DNA of 64,000 bases, from the NCBI GenBank assembly GCA_963710165.1, contig CAVPYZ010000002.1:62001-126000 (forward strand), in the 5' to 3' direction. The notes under the pieces are model-generated. The model saw only the letters and a list, made by a program, of their open reading frames with translations. It ran no database searches and had not been told where the DNA came from. The position numbers and the translations under genes are program-made. This document shows, piece after piece, positions 1-8,009 of this stretch. This DNA is from JACKIP01 sp963710165. Its GTDB lineage: Bacteria > Pseudomonadota > Alphaproteobacteria > Micavibrionales > Micavibrionaceae. Numbering within the stretch: position 1 is the stretch's first letter; every line of letters begins with the position of its first letter.

Positions 1-682
1 AAGGGCCGGAGCCGAGCGGGGGCGTTAAAGTCGTTTCGGAAAACTCTACGCCTTCCTGTGTCCAATAATGTTTTGGCAAGATCGTCATGCCGCCGACAAT
101 AAGCGGTAACTCGCGGTTATTGCTGACATTAAACATAAATTTAATTTCATCAGGTGACAGGATTTCTGCACTTTTCACATTGCTGTAATAGGCTTTAAAG
201 GCGGGGCTGCCTTTTTCCATTAATGTATCGAATGTCCACTTTACGTCTTCTGCCGTAATGGGTTTGCCATCTTGCCACTTTGCTTCGGGACGTAGCTTGA
301 ACGATACCCAGCTGCGATCTTCGGGCATTGTCATCGTTTCGGCAATAAGGCCGTAAATTGAAAACGGCTCGTCTAATGAACTCATCATCAGGGTTTCGGT
401 TGTAAGCCCTAAGCCAATCGCCGGAACACCTTTCACAATAAAGGGATTCAAGCTGTCGAATGATCCTACATAATGCTGTTTAAGATGCCCGCCTTTTGGT
501 GCGTCGGGGTTAACGTAATCGACATGCGCGAAACCGTCTTTGTATTTTGGCTCCCCATACATGGCAAATGCAGAGGCAGTAACAGGCTCTATTACAGGCG
601 GAACTGCGTCTTGTGAGAAAGCAGGCGATGATGTTGGAAAATAAAAAGTAAGTATTAACAAAAGGTTAACGAGTATGCGCAT
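1..682 (-). CDS. Periplasmic oligopeptide-binding protein, YejA-like (SBP family 5), partial
   Basis: N-terminal part of an extracellular solute-binding protein; the rest lies beyond the left edge. The start is ATG at 682, followed by a signal peptide (MRILVNLLLILTF, then a Ser/Pro/Ala cleavage region ending near AFSQ). The mature part has the family 5 layout: a YGEPKYKDGF segment, PDAPKGG, FDSLNPF, and LRPEAKWQDGKPITAEDV, a typical peptide/nickel-binding lobe signature. The EDRSW...LRPEA context is closest to YejA, the receptor of a peptide (microcin C type) ABC importer. The transporter genes would be downstream, outside the window. It is transcribed divergently from the hypothetical gene at 786. 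Confidence 0.8.
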   Translation of the reverse strand, partial: MRILVNLLLILTFYFPTSSPAFSQDAVPPVIEPVTASAFAMYGEPKYKDGFAHVDYVNPDAPKGGHLKQHYVGSFDSLNPFIVKGVPAIGLGLTTETLMMSSLDEPFSIYGLIAETMTMPEDRSWVSFKLRPEAKWQDGKPITAEDVKWTFDTLMEKGSPAFKAYYSNVKSAEILSPDEIKFMFNVSNNRELPLIVGGMTILPKHYWTQEGVEFSETTLTPPLGSGP

Positions 683-708
683 GAAAGTTATCCACAAGTT
701 GATTATTT

Positions 709-717
709 TGGTATAAT
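709..717 (+). promoter_or_regulatory. Extended -10 promoter candidate for the 786-1358 gene
   Basis: TGGTATAAT matches an extended -10 element (TGn plus a perfect TATAAT at 712-717), about 70 bases before the ATG at 786. No convincing -35 hexamer is seen at the right distance, which is acceptable for extended -10 promoters. Placement is by motif only. Confidence 0.45.
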
Positions 718-785
718 ACTTGTATAGCAGGATGCTGAATAGCTCGCAAAGCATTTGCGACTCGTAACATATGAAAGGAAAAAGA

Positions 786-1358
786 ATGTTTTCCGATATG
801 AATAAAGTGACACAAAAAATTCCGACGGCACGTGACCAGCGACCGCAGAGTGCGGATACACGCGAAGAAATTCGCCGTCATGATCCTGAGCAAGAACGCA
901 AAAAAGGCAGCCATAAAGGATTTGCCAAGGAGCAGGGTATTTTCGGCGATGACCAGACGGAAGTTTCCGTGCAATCATTGGAAACATTTCTACCTATGCT
1001 GCTTAAAAATTATAGTGAGGTGAAACCGTCTATCGATAAGGTGGAGACGTCTGAGAGAATTGACCAAACCAATCCGAACGCGAAAGCTGCGGGGGCATAT
1101 GCGCGCATGGCGAAATATAATCCTGCAAATAATCCGGCACCACAAAAAACGCAAGAAGTGGATGCGGAAAATATTGCGCTTGATAATGATAATCCGAAAC
1201 TGTCAAAAACAGAAATTCAGATGATCCACAGATTACAGGCAGATGTTGTAAAGTTGAAAAAGTTGAATATTCCTGCGATTTTCATTAACAAAGCGGGTAC
1301 GTTCCTAGAGAGCCTGGAAAATGCAATTCAAGACGCATTTAATTCAGCCAAGTCTTAA
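786..1358 (+). CDS. Hypothetical protein, 190 aa, charged N-terminus
   Basis: Not recognised. The ATG at 786 is preferred over the one at 771 because AAAGGA sits six bases before 786, while nothing resembling a ribosome site precedes 771. The protein has no signal peptide or membrane segment. The first 70 residues are rich in Arg, Asp, Glu and Gln and look disordered. The middle is Ala/Asn/Pro-rich. The last 50 residues (KTEIQMIHRLQADVVKLKK onward) look helical and possibly coiled coil. Its 3' end overlaps the convergent methyltransferase gene by about 15 bases. It has its own promoter candidate at 709-717. It is probably a real lineage-specific gene of unknown role. Confidence 0.6.
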   Translation: MFSDMNKVTQKIPTARDQRPQSADTREEIRRHDPEQERKKGSHKGFAKEQGIFGDDQTEVSVQSLETFLPMLLKNYSEVKPSIDKVETSERIDQTNPNAKAAGAYARMAKYNPANNPAPQKTQEVDAENIALDNDNPKLSKTEIQMIHRLQADVVKLKKLNIPAIFINKAGTFLESLENAIQDAFNSAKS

Positions 1359-1970
1359 ATGATGAACTTGTAGGCACCAAAAACGGTCAGGTCTAAAAAT
1401 AGTGGTTTCCTCAATTAAAAAGCCATGATTTTTCAGCAGTTCTTTCAATTTTTCAGACGAAAACGATCTCTGGTGAGACGGCGCGAAAATACGCCAGTAT
1501 ATCTCGGCAAGTTTCATGGGTATTGTATCTAGCGCAAAATCAGCCATAAAAATATGTGTGTGACGCGTACAAACAGATTTCAAACGCTCTAAAAAACGTT
1601 CAGGTGTTTCCAGATGATGTAGTGCAAATAACGACATCACAATATCAAAGCTATCCCCTCGAACAGGCCAAGAGTTTTTCTCCAAATCAGTTTTATGAAA
1701 GGTTGCTTTAGGACTATGCTTTTTCGCATATTTAAGCATATCTTCCGACATATCAATTCCAACCAGAGAGGAATGAGAATAGGCTTTGTGTATGTCCGAG
1801 AGAAATTTTCCTGTGCCGCATCCCAAATCCAGAACTGAAAAAGAATCGTCTTTTTGATAAATTTTACCGATCTCTTGCATCATCCAATCACGCGGCGGTG
1901 ATAAAAAATGCGCCCATTTATCTTCATAGAGGGGCGCATAATATTGATAGTCTTTTTCGACCGTAGAGAT
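1344..1970 (-). CDS. Class I SAM-dependent methyltransferase, apparent ATC start
   Basis: Methyltransferase fold: motif I is VLDLGCGTGKF, followed by an acidic residue ending strand 2 (VGIDMS), a DIVMSLFALHH segment and a C-terminal FxPDRFW region. The substrate is unknown; the closest general type is methyltransferase domain 25/11. The first ATG is at 1883, but the same frame stays coding upstream (EKDYQYYAPLYEDKWAHF is a typical family N-terminus) and contains no ATG, GTG or TTG. The extension begins ISTVEKDY, with ATC at 1970 placed six bases after an AAGG that overlaps the ftsH stop codon. I therefore take ATC as the start position, either a rare start codon or a mutated ATG. It is last in the pal-cpoB-tilS-ftsH run. 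Confidence 0.7.
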   Translation of the reverse strand: MSTVEKDYQYYAPLYEDKWAHFLSPPRDWMMQEIGKIYQKDDSFSVLDLGCGTGKFLSDIHKAYSHSSLVGIDMSEDMLKYAKKHSPKATFHKTDLEKNSWPVRGDSFDIVMSLFALHHLETPERFLERLKSVCTRHTHIFMADFALDTIPMKLAEIYWRIFAPSHQRSFSSEKLKELLKNHGFLIEETTIFRPDRFWCLQVHHLRLG

Positions 1971-1978
1971 AAAGAACC

Positions 1979-3931
1979 TTATGTTTCTTGCGTTGGTCTG
2001 GCAGCATCTGTTGCGGCGTCGACCTTGTCTTTTATCTGATCCATAATTCCGCCGCTACTGGTTGGGACAGAACTTCTGATTGGTGTGTTACCGTTATCCG
2101 AATCATCATCACGAATAATCGGACGACCATCCAGAAGCGTTTTAATCTCATCACCTGTCAGAGTTTCATATTCAAGCAATGCTTTGGCAAGCGTGTGAAG
2201 ATCTTTTTCTTTATCCTTCAAAATCTTCTCACCCAGAGTATAGGCTTCATTAATTATACGATAGATTTCTTCATCAATAATTGCGGCAGTTGTATCTGAA
2301 ACATTGCTAAGCGCGCCCGTGGTCTGACCCAGATAATTTTCTTGTTCATTTCCGATGTAACGCTGAAAACCCAACTTGTCGCTCATACCCCATTCCATGA
2401 CCATTTTACGGGCCACGTTTGTCGCCATCTGAATATCACTGGAGGCACCTGTTGTTACTTTTTCGGCGCCAAAAATCATTTCCTCGGCAATACGCCCGCC
2501 AACGGCAACCGCCATATCAGCTTCTAATTTAGCTTTTGACATGGATATACGGTCATTTTCAGGAAGGCGCATAACCATCCCAAGTGCACGACCGCGCGGT
2601 ATAATTGTCGCTTTATGAATTGGGTCGGATTCTTCCAGATTAATACCGATAATGGCATGACCGGCTTCATGATAGGCGGTAAGTTTCTTCTCATTTTCAC
2701 TCATCGCCATGGAACGTCGCTCCGTTCCCATCATGACTTTATCTTTGGCATCTTCAAATTCGTTCATCGTCACAACACGATTACCACGACGCGCCGCGAG
2801 CAGGGCGGCTTCATTGACCAGATTGGCAAGATCGGCACCGGAAAAACCCGGTGTTCCACGTGCAATTGTTTTCGGCACAACATTTTGCGATAGCGGCACT
2901 TTACGCATATGAACGTTTAATATTTTCTCACGCCCGCCAACATCGGGAAGCGGCACAACAATTTGCCTGTCAAAACGACCAGGACGTAGAAGGGCGGGGT
3001 CAAGAACATCGGGGCGGTTGGTGGCGGCAATTAAAATAATGCCTTCATTATCACTAAAGCCGTCCATTTCAACTAATAACTGGTTCAATGTTTGCTCGCG
3101 TTCGTCATTACCGCCGCCATGACCGGCACCACGATGGCGTCCCACAGCATCGATTTCGTCAATAAAGATAATGCAAGGCGCGTTTTTCTTTGCTTGTTCG
3201 AACATATCACGCACACGGCTGGCACCGACACCAACGAACATTTCAACAAAGTCAGAACCCGAAATTGTGAAAAACGGTACTTGCGCTTCACCTGCAACAG
3301 CGCGTGCAGTCAGGGTTTTACCTGTACCGGGTGGGCCAACAAGCAGAGCACCTTTTGGTATTTTTCCGCCAAGGCGTTGAAATTTGCCCGGATCTTTTAG
3401 AAATTCGACAATTTCTTCCAATTCCTGTTTGGCTTCTTCTATTCCTGCAACATCTTCAAATGTGACGCGACCACTTTGCTCTGTCAGCATTTTTGCACGG
3501 GATTTACCAAAGCCCATGGCGCCGCCGCCTTTACCGCCTTGCATTTGGCGCATGAAGAAAATCCATACCCCTATTAATAGTAACATCGGGAACCAAGATA
3601 GCAATATACTAAACAGGCTGATCTGATTGGGGTCTATTTGCTCCGCATTGATGCGTACGCCCGCATCGACCAAGCGATCAACGACATTTTCGTTATCGGG
3701 CACAACCGTTCCAAACGGCTCATTCCCATCGGTGTAATTGCCGCGGATTTCGTTGCCTTTAATCGTGACAGTTGCCACTTTTCCGGCATTGGCATCGGCC
3801 AGAAAATCACTATATGCAATTTTCTGGAATTTACCTTCTTCCGTGCGCGAGCTGTCAAATGCATTAAATAAAAATGCAATCGTCAAACCGATCGCAAGCC
3901 AAAGTAAAAGATTTCGTCCTTGTGAATTCAT
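1979..3931 (-). CDS. ftsH: ATP-dependent zinc metalloprotease FtsH
   Basis: Membrane-anchored AAA+ protease that degrades misassembled membrane proteins and short-lived regulators. The 650 aa length is normal for the family. Visible in order: an N-terminal membrane helix (residues 8-24), a periplasmic domain, a second membrane helix (about 106-128), Walker A GPPGTGKT (199-206), Walker B IIFIDEID (about 254-261), an SRH region with RPGRFDR, the zinc site HEAGH (421-425), and an acidic C-terminal tail. It follows tilS on the same strand, the usual alphaproteobacterial pairing. The stop codon overlaps the ribosome site of the following methyltransferase gene. No key residue is missing. Confidence 0.98.
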   Translation of the reverse strand: MNSQGRNLLLWLAIGLTIAFLFNAFDSSRTEEGKFQKIAYSDFLADANAGKVATVTIKGNEIRGNYTDGNEPFGTVVPDNENVVDRLVDAGVRINAEQIDPNQISLFSILLSWFPMLLLIGVWIFFMRQMQGGKGGGAMGFGKSRAKMLTEQSGRVTFEDVAGIEEAKQELEEIVEFLKDPGKFQRLGGKIPKGALLVGPPGTGKTLTARAVAGEAQVPFFTISGSDFVEMFVGVGASRVRDMFEQAKKNAPCIIFIDEIDAVGRHRGAGHGGGNDEREQTLNQLLVEMDGFSDNEGIILIAATNRPDVLDPALLRPGRFDRQIVVPLPDVGGREKILNVHMRKVPLSQNVVPKTIARGTPGFSGADLANLVNEAALLAARRGNRVVTMNEFEDAKDKVMMGTERRSMAMSENEKKLTAYHEAGHAIIGINLEESDPIHKATIIPRGRALGMVMRLPENDRISMSKAKLEADMAVAVGGRIAEEMIFGAEKVTTGASSDIQMATNVARKMVMEWGMSDKLGFQRYIGNEQENYLGQTTGALSNVSDTTAAIIDEEIYRIINEAYTLGEKILKDKEKDLHTLAKALLEYETLTGDEIKTLLDGRPIIRDDDSDNGNTPIRSSVPTSSGGIMDQIKDKVDAATDAARPTQET

Positions 3932-4003
3932 ACGATTAAAATAGCCTATGTTGATTAAAAAGACAGTCTTAAAATGAAATAGTTTTCAAAATAAGGTCTT
4001 TTC

Positions 4004-4978
4004 TCATTCTTTTGTTAAAATCAGTAAAAAATCGCCGTCTTCTAACGTACGTTCAAATATTATTTTCGCAAAAGTGCGCTTTCTAAAAGCGTCTTGTAGA
4101 AGCATATCCTCTGCAATTTTTTCAATCTTTTCCAAACGCGGGGCGTAATCACGATTTTTGTTAAAAAACATGATGGCACTTTGTAATACGCGCATATGTA
4201 TCTCTTCGGGGTATTCGCCAAGTTGTGACAAATTTATCTTGATGTTGTTTTGATATATGGCGCATGTCTGGATAAGCGCCTTTTCTGACATCCATTCCAG
4301 AGCGTGTCTGGCGCGATCCAGCCGTTTTACCGTCTTTGAAAGTCGTTGAGAGGTCAGTCCCTCTTTTTCGAGAATTAATCTGCTTTCCCGAAGGCGAGGG
4401 CGTGCATATTGTGTCTTTTCGTTGCTTGGATCATTTATGTAGGGAATATCGTTTTGATGACAATAATCAATAAGTGATTCCTTTGTATGGTTCATTAAAG
4501 GGCGAATGATATTGAGATGTTCAGAATAAGTGTAAGTTTCACGCATCGCGGCAAGGCCGTCTAAGCCGCTTCCTTTTGATAAACGGAATAGAAATGTTTC
4601 AACTTGATCATCTTGATGGTGGGCGACGAACAATGTCTTTATCTTATGCTGTTTACAATAGTCTTCTATTAACGAGTAGCGGGCATTCCTAGCTGCTTCC
4701 ATAATGCGTGTTTGTGATTTTTCATCTGTCCAGTCAAGAATATGATGGGATGTATGCTTATAATCTTTTATCCATTGACCAACGCGCTCTGCCTCATCTC
4801 TGGCATCTTCGCGTAAGTTATGATTGACGGTTAAGGCGTGTAGTTTAATGGGGAAATTATAGTCTTCAATATGGGCGTTAAGCATATGTACGAGCGACAT
4901 ACTATCCGGACCACCGGATAGCCCAATGGCAATATCGTTTTCAAGAGGAATCGATAGATGAGAAAGGAAAGCAGTCAT
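4004..4978 (-). CDS. tilS: tRNA(Ile)-lysidine synthase TilS
   Basis: Converts C34 of the tRNA-Ile CAU anticodon to lysidine using lysine and ATP, switching both decoding and charging from Met to Ile. The N-terminal PP-loop SGGPDS is at residues 21-26, and the NHNLREDARDEAERV and AHHQDDQVETFLFRLSKGSGL motifs are typical of TilS. The 324 aa length fits the shorter alphaproteobacterial forms that lack the full C-terminal substrate-binding domain of the E. coli enzyme. It lies between cpoB and ftsH on the same strand, an arrangement conserved in alphaproteobacteria. Confidence 0.93.
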   Translation of the reverse strand: MTAFLSHLSIPLENDIAIGLSGGPDSMSLVHMLNAHIEDYNFPIKLHALTVNHNLREDARDEAERVGQWIKDYKHTSHHILDWTDEKSQTRIMEAARNARYSLIEDYCKQHKIKTLFVAHHQDDQVETFLFRLSKGSGLDGLAAMRETYTYSEHLNIIRPLMNHTKESLIDYCHQNDIPYINDPSNEKTQYARPRLRESRLILEKEGLTSQRLSKTVKRLDRARHALEWMSEKALIQTCAIYQNNIKINLSQLGEYPEEIHMRVLQSAIMFFNKNRDYAPRLEKIEKIAEDMLLQDAFRKRTFAKIIFERTLEDGDFLLILTKE

Positions 4979-5000
4979 TCAAACACTTTCCGGTTATAAT

Positions 5001-5750
5001 TTAAGCAGAACATCCCAGACGTGCTGTTTCACGTTCAGCGCGTCCCACGATGGAGCGAGGGCCATTTTCAAAGTCTGTCAGAAGTTGAGAAAATGCAATG
5101 CAGGCATCTTCATTTTTACCTAGTCCTGCAAGCGATAGCCCTAATTTTAATAAATTGTCGGGTGCTTTCGCGCCGTTTGGGTCAGCTTGATATGCCGTGG
5201 CAAATCCCTTTGCAGAGCGATCATATTGATTACGAACATAATATGTTTCAGACAGCCAGTATTGCGCGTTATTTTTCAGGGAGTGATTTGGATTTTTATC
5301 TAAAAATGCCTGAAATTGCTGTTCGGCAAGGTCGTAATTTCCATTACGAAGTGTTGCAAATGCTTCTTCATACATTTTTGTAGATGTATCGGTTGAACCC
5401 ACTTGCCCCAACGTATTTGATGAAACAGTCGGTGTTTGCCAAGGCGCGGCATCCGGTGAGTTATTGCTGGCTGTAACATCGGAACCTGTTGAGCGTGATA
5501 CAGATGACGAGGGTCTTTTTTCAAGATCACCTAAACGAATTTCAGCATCTGAAACACGGCGTTCAACTTCACCTTCAAGTTTTTTAATTTTAAAGGATTG
5601 TTCTTCAATCTTACCGGTCAGGCGGCGAATTTCTTCTTCAAGCTGTGAAATACGACCATCAATGACAGATAAGTTTGTTTGCGCAAATGCTGCTCCTGAT
5701 CCCAGAAGCAGCATAAAGCATATTAGTGTAGAGACTGTTTTTAAAAACAT
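5001..5750 (-). CDS. cpoB: Cell division coordinator CpoB (YbgF), Tol-Pal system
   Basis: Periplasmic protein of the Tol-Pal system that coordinates peptidoglycan synthesis with outer-membrane constriction. It begins with a signal peptide (hydrophobic to about residue 23, AFAQ). A coiled-coil trimerisation segment follows (ISQLEEEIRRL... about 30-75), then a Ser-rich linker, then TPR-type repeats from about residue 125 (YEEAFATLRNGNYDLAEQQF, LKNNAQYWLSETYY, PDNLLKLGLSLAGLG). Length 249 aa. It starts two bases after the pal stop, so the two genes are surely co-transcribed. No tolQRAB is visible in the window. Confidence 0.92.
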   Translation of the reverse strand: MFLKTVSTLICFMLLLGSGAAFAQTNLSVIDGRISQLEEEIRRLTGKIEEQSFKIKKLEGEVERRVSDAEIRLGDLEKRPSSSVSRSTGSDVTASNNSPDAAPWQTPTVSSNTLGQVGSTDTSTKMYEEAFATLRNGNYDLAEQQFQAFLDKNPNHSLKNNAQYWLSETYYVRNQYDRSAKGFATAYQADPNGAKAPDNLLKLGLSLAGLGKNEDACIAFSQLLTDFENGPRSIVGRAERETARLGCSA

Positions 5751-5751
5751 T

Positions 5752-6270
5752 TTACTCGACTACAGTGATTGAACGACGATTTTGTGCCCAAGCGCTAGGT
5801 GTTGAACCTGCAACGGCAGGACGTTCTTTACCATAGCTGATTGTGCGGATACGCATCGGGTCGATACCTGTTGCAATCATATAGTTTTTAACAGAGTTCG
5901 CACGACGCTCACCTAAAGCAAGGTTATATTCACGTGTGCCGCGTTCATCGGCGTGGCCTTCGATCGCTACATTCACGTTTGGATATTGCTTCAACCATTC
6001 GGACTGTAAAGTCAGAGTGTTACGAGCCTCCTGTGTCAGATTATATTCATCATAACCGAAAAATACACGATCACCTGCAGAAACATTAAGTTCTTCCTGT
6101 GTTCCCATTCCTAAAGCTGTGCCATTTACGCTGGCATTCGGGTCGATGTCTGTTGTGATCATTTCCTGATCTGTCATCATTCCTTCATCCATAGCCTCTT
6201 TAGAATCTTTACCACAAGCTGTTGTTACAAGCATTACTGCAAATAACATAAAAATTATACGCATATTCAT
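5752..6270 (-). CDS. pal: Peptidoglycan-associated lipoprotein Pal
   Basis: Outer-membrane lipoprotein that binds peptidoglycan and TolB. I chose the ATG at 6270 rather than an in-frame ATG at 6336 because AAGGAG lies six bases upstream and the protein then begins directly with a lipoprotein signal (MNMRIIFMLFAVML...TTAC, a slightly weak lipobox with Thr at -3). The C-terminal OmpA-like domain carries the peptidoglycan-binding core (IEGHADERGTREYNLALGERRA) and ends RRSITVVE. Length 172 aa. A possible promoter upstream has TTGTGT, a 16-base spacer and TATATA between pal and the divergent ilvN. Confidence 0.95.
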   Translation of the reverse strand: MNMRIIFMLFAVMLVTTACGKDSKEAMDEGMMTDQEMITTDIDPNASVNGTALGMGTQEELNVSAGDRVFFGYDEYNLTQEARNTLTLQSEWLKQYPNVNVAIEGHADERGTREYNLALGERRANSVKNYMIATGIDPMRIRTISYGKERPAVAGSTPSAWAQNRRSITVVE

Positions 6271-6400
6271 TATTTTCTCCTTCGTGCGGAATATCATTTT
6301 ATACACGCTATATAGCACGACATAATTAAAACACAAAGGGGTCTTATCGCAAAAAATTATCTTGTCTTGTTTTTATTCTGGTATTTGGTAAATTCTCATC

Positions 6401-6943
6401 ATGAATACAAATAGCGTATATGGTCAGGGACCGGTCGAAGAAAGAATAGAAGTTCATACACTGGCGGTTTTAGTTGATAATGAACCGGGTGTTCTTGCCA
6501 AAGTTATCGGTCTGTTTTCAGGGCGCGGTTATAATATTGAAAGCCTGACAGTTGCAGAAACCGATCATGACAAAAACCTCTCACGCATAACGATTGTTTG
6601 TTCGGGAACGGCTCTGGTCATTGAACAAATTAAAAACCAGTTGGGACGTATCGTACCCGTTCGCGATGTTCATGATCTTACGATTGAAGGCACATTTGTC
6701 AGCCGCGAACTTGCCCTGATAAAAGTGACAGGGCAGGGTGAGAAAAGGGTAGAAGCATTACGGATAGGCGATATTTTTAGAGCGCGGGTCATTGATAGTA
6801 CGCTTCAATCCTTCTTATTCGAAGTTACAGGAACAACCGAGAAAGTTGATGCCTTCCTGAATATGTTACGTCCTTTGGGTATCGAAGATATTAGCCGGAC
6901 AGGTGTTGCGGCCATGGCGCGCGGAACGAAAAGCGCTGATTAA
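6401..6943 (+). CDS. ilvN: Acetolactate synthase small (regulatory) subunit
   Basis: Regulatory subunit of acetohydroxyacid synthase, the first common step of branched-chain amino acid synthesis; it mediates valine feedback. The 180 aa length is that of the IlvH/IlvN class. It starts with the ACT domain (HTLAVLVDNEPGVLAKVIGLFSGRGYNIESLTV), followed by the second domain with REL(A)LIKV and a C-terminal GIEDISRTG segment. The catalytic large subunit is not adjacent, which is less common because ilvB usually precedes it. No clear ribosome site precedes the ATG. Together with ilvA further right, it gives the window two isoleucine-pathway genes. Confidence 0.94.
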   Translation: MNTNSVYGQGPVEERIEVHTLAVLVDNEPGVLAKVIGLFSGRGYNIESLTVAETDHDKNLSRITIVCSGTALVIEQIKNQLGRIVPVRDVHDLTIEGTFVSRELALIKVTGQGEKRVEALRIGDIFRARVIDSTLQSFLFEVTGTTEKVDAFLNMLRPLGIEDISRTGVAAMARGTKSAD

Positions 6944-7017
6944 ACACTCTCATTCTTATATTTTATGATTTATGACAGTAAGCATTAGTAGTAGAGGATA
7001 ATTTTTGGCGTTTTGAT

Positions 7018-7191
7018 TTAGGCAACTCGGTAAATAACTGGATTTCTTTCAAACTGATCAATCTTATCCTGAATTTCTTTCTTTTTATTCAGGCGATCCG
7101 ATTTTTCCAATTCGTCACACAAGAATTGCGCAATAGCCGGGCCATAGCGCTTTTCAAACTTTTTGCTTTCAAGTTGATAGATGTTCTTCAT
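7018..7191 (-). CDS. Small hypothetical protein, 57 aa
   Basis: A 57-codon ORF beginning MKNIYQLESK and ending NPVIYRVA. It is Lys/Glu-rich with a helical central part (KSDRLNKKKEIQDKIDQF). TAAGG sits seven bases before the ATG, a fair ribosome site. It is transcribed divergently from the XRE regulator at 7361 across an AT-rich gap of about 170 bases. Codon choice looks coding. Not recognised; it may belong with the neighbouring regulator as a small accessory module. Confidence 0.45.
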   Translation of the reverse strand: MKNIYQLESKKFEKRYGPAIAQFLCDELEKSDRLNKKKEIQDKIDQFERNPVIYRVA

Positions 7192-7360
7192 CGTGTAACC
7201 TTACCAAAATTGTATTATTAATATAAATAAGGTAAGTAACGGTTTCTTGTCAAGCTAAAAATACTAAAAAGGTGTTGTATCTACAATTAATGAATGTTAT
7301 GTCATATTAGTAATTTATTAACTACTATAATTTTAGATTTAATAATAATCAGGTTTTACA

Positions 7361-7648
7361 TTGATTACTGCCAAGCAAATCCGCGCTGCGCGTGCAATAT
7401 TAGGATGGTCTCAGCAAGAACTTGCCGATAATGTCGGGCTCTCCAAACCTACAATCGTCGATGCCGAAAAAACAGGCCATCAATCAAGAATAGAGACAAA
7501 TAATGTAATTCAAAGCACCCTTGAAGATAAAGGTCTGGAATTTATGATTGGCGGTGTTAAAGAACGTGACGATATTTTGACTATATTTGAGGGTGATGAT
7601 TGTGCCATTCGGTTTTTAGAAGATGCCTTGTCGTTCTTCAAAAGATAA
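7361..7648 (+). CDS. XRE-family helix-turn-helix regulator
   Basis: DNA-binding protein of 95 aa starting with TTG at 7361 (AGG seven bases upstream). The HTH spans about residues 4-40: TAKQIRAARAILGWSQQELADNVGLSKPTI is a standard XRE/Cro fold, with WSQQELA as helix 2 and the following segment as the recognition helix. The C-terminal part (LEDKGLEFMIGG) is the common extension of this small alphaproteobacterial family. It may regulate itself and the downstream small ORF and CDPS gene, which lie on the same strand, but no operator repeat is obvious. Confidence 0.8.
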   Translation: MITAKQIRAARAILGWSQQELADNVGLSKPTIVDAEKTGHQSRIETNNVIQSTLEDKGLEFMIGGVKERDDILTIFEGDDCAIRFLEDALSFFKR

Positions 7649-7689
7649 AAATGAGGAATTGCTTCTATTATGGGGCTTCATCATGAAAG

Positions 7690-7917
7690 GTGACAGAAGA
7701 AGTGACAAAAAAATTTATCGAAATTCATAATTCAGGTATATCTTCACGTTTCTTAATTAAAAATAATGATACTTGTATTCATGGAAAACATCTCAATATA
7801 CGATGGATGCCTGACAAACTATGGATTGATAGTGATGCCAAAACAATCTATGCCGACAATGTTGCTTATGCGGTGACATGGCAGACCAAGCCTAAATTCA
7901 TTTGTGTTAAAGACTAG
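7690..7917 (+). CDS. Small hypothetical protein, 75 aa, upstream of the CDPS gene
   Basis: GTG-started ORF beginning MTEEVTKKFIEIHN; not recognised. The middle looks like beta strands (KHLNIRWMPDKLWIDSDAKT). The ribosome site is poor. After its TAG at 7915 the same frame remains open for another 29 codons (RIAKTERKFFDFIWDIS...) to a TAA at 8005-8007, just before the CDPS ATG at 8010. The real gene may therefore have been about 105 codons long with an acquired stop. Base composition is AT-rich like its neighbours. Confidence 0.4.
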   Translation: MTEEVTKKFIEIHNSGISSRFLIKNNDTCIHGKHLNIRWMPDKLWIDSDAKTIYADNVAYAVTWQTKPKFICVKD

Positions 7918-8009
7918 CGTATTGCGAAAACTGAAAGAAAATTTTTTGATTTTATTTGGGATATATCTGCAAAACCTACTCATTCATCATCGGAAAGGAG
8001 ATATTAAGC

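Noticed and set aside
7651..7686. Short ORF MRNCFYYGASS in frame with the 75-aa ORF
   Set aside because: Only eleven codons with a stop before the downstream start; no evidence that it is translated.
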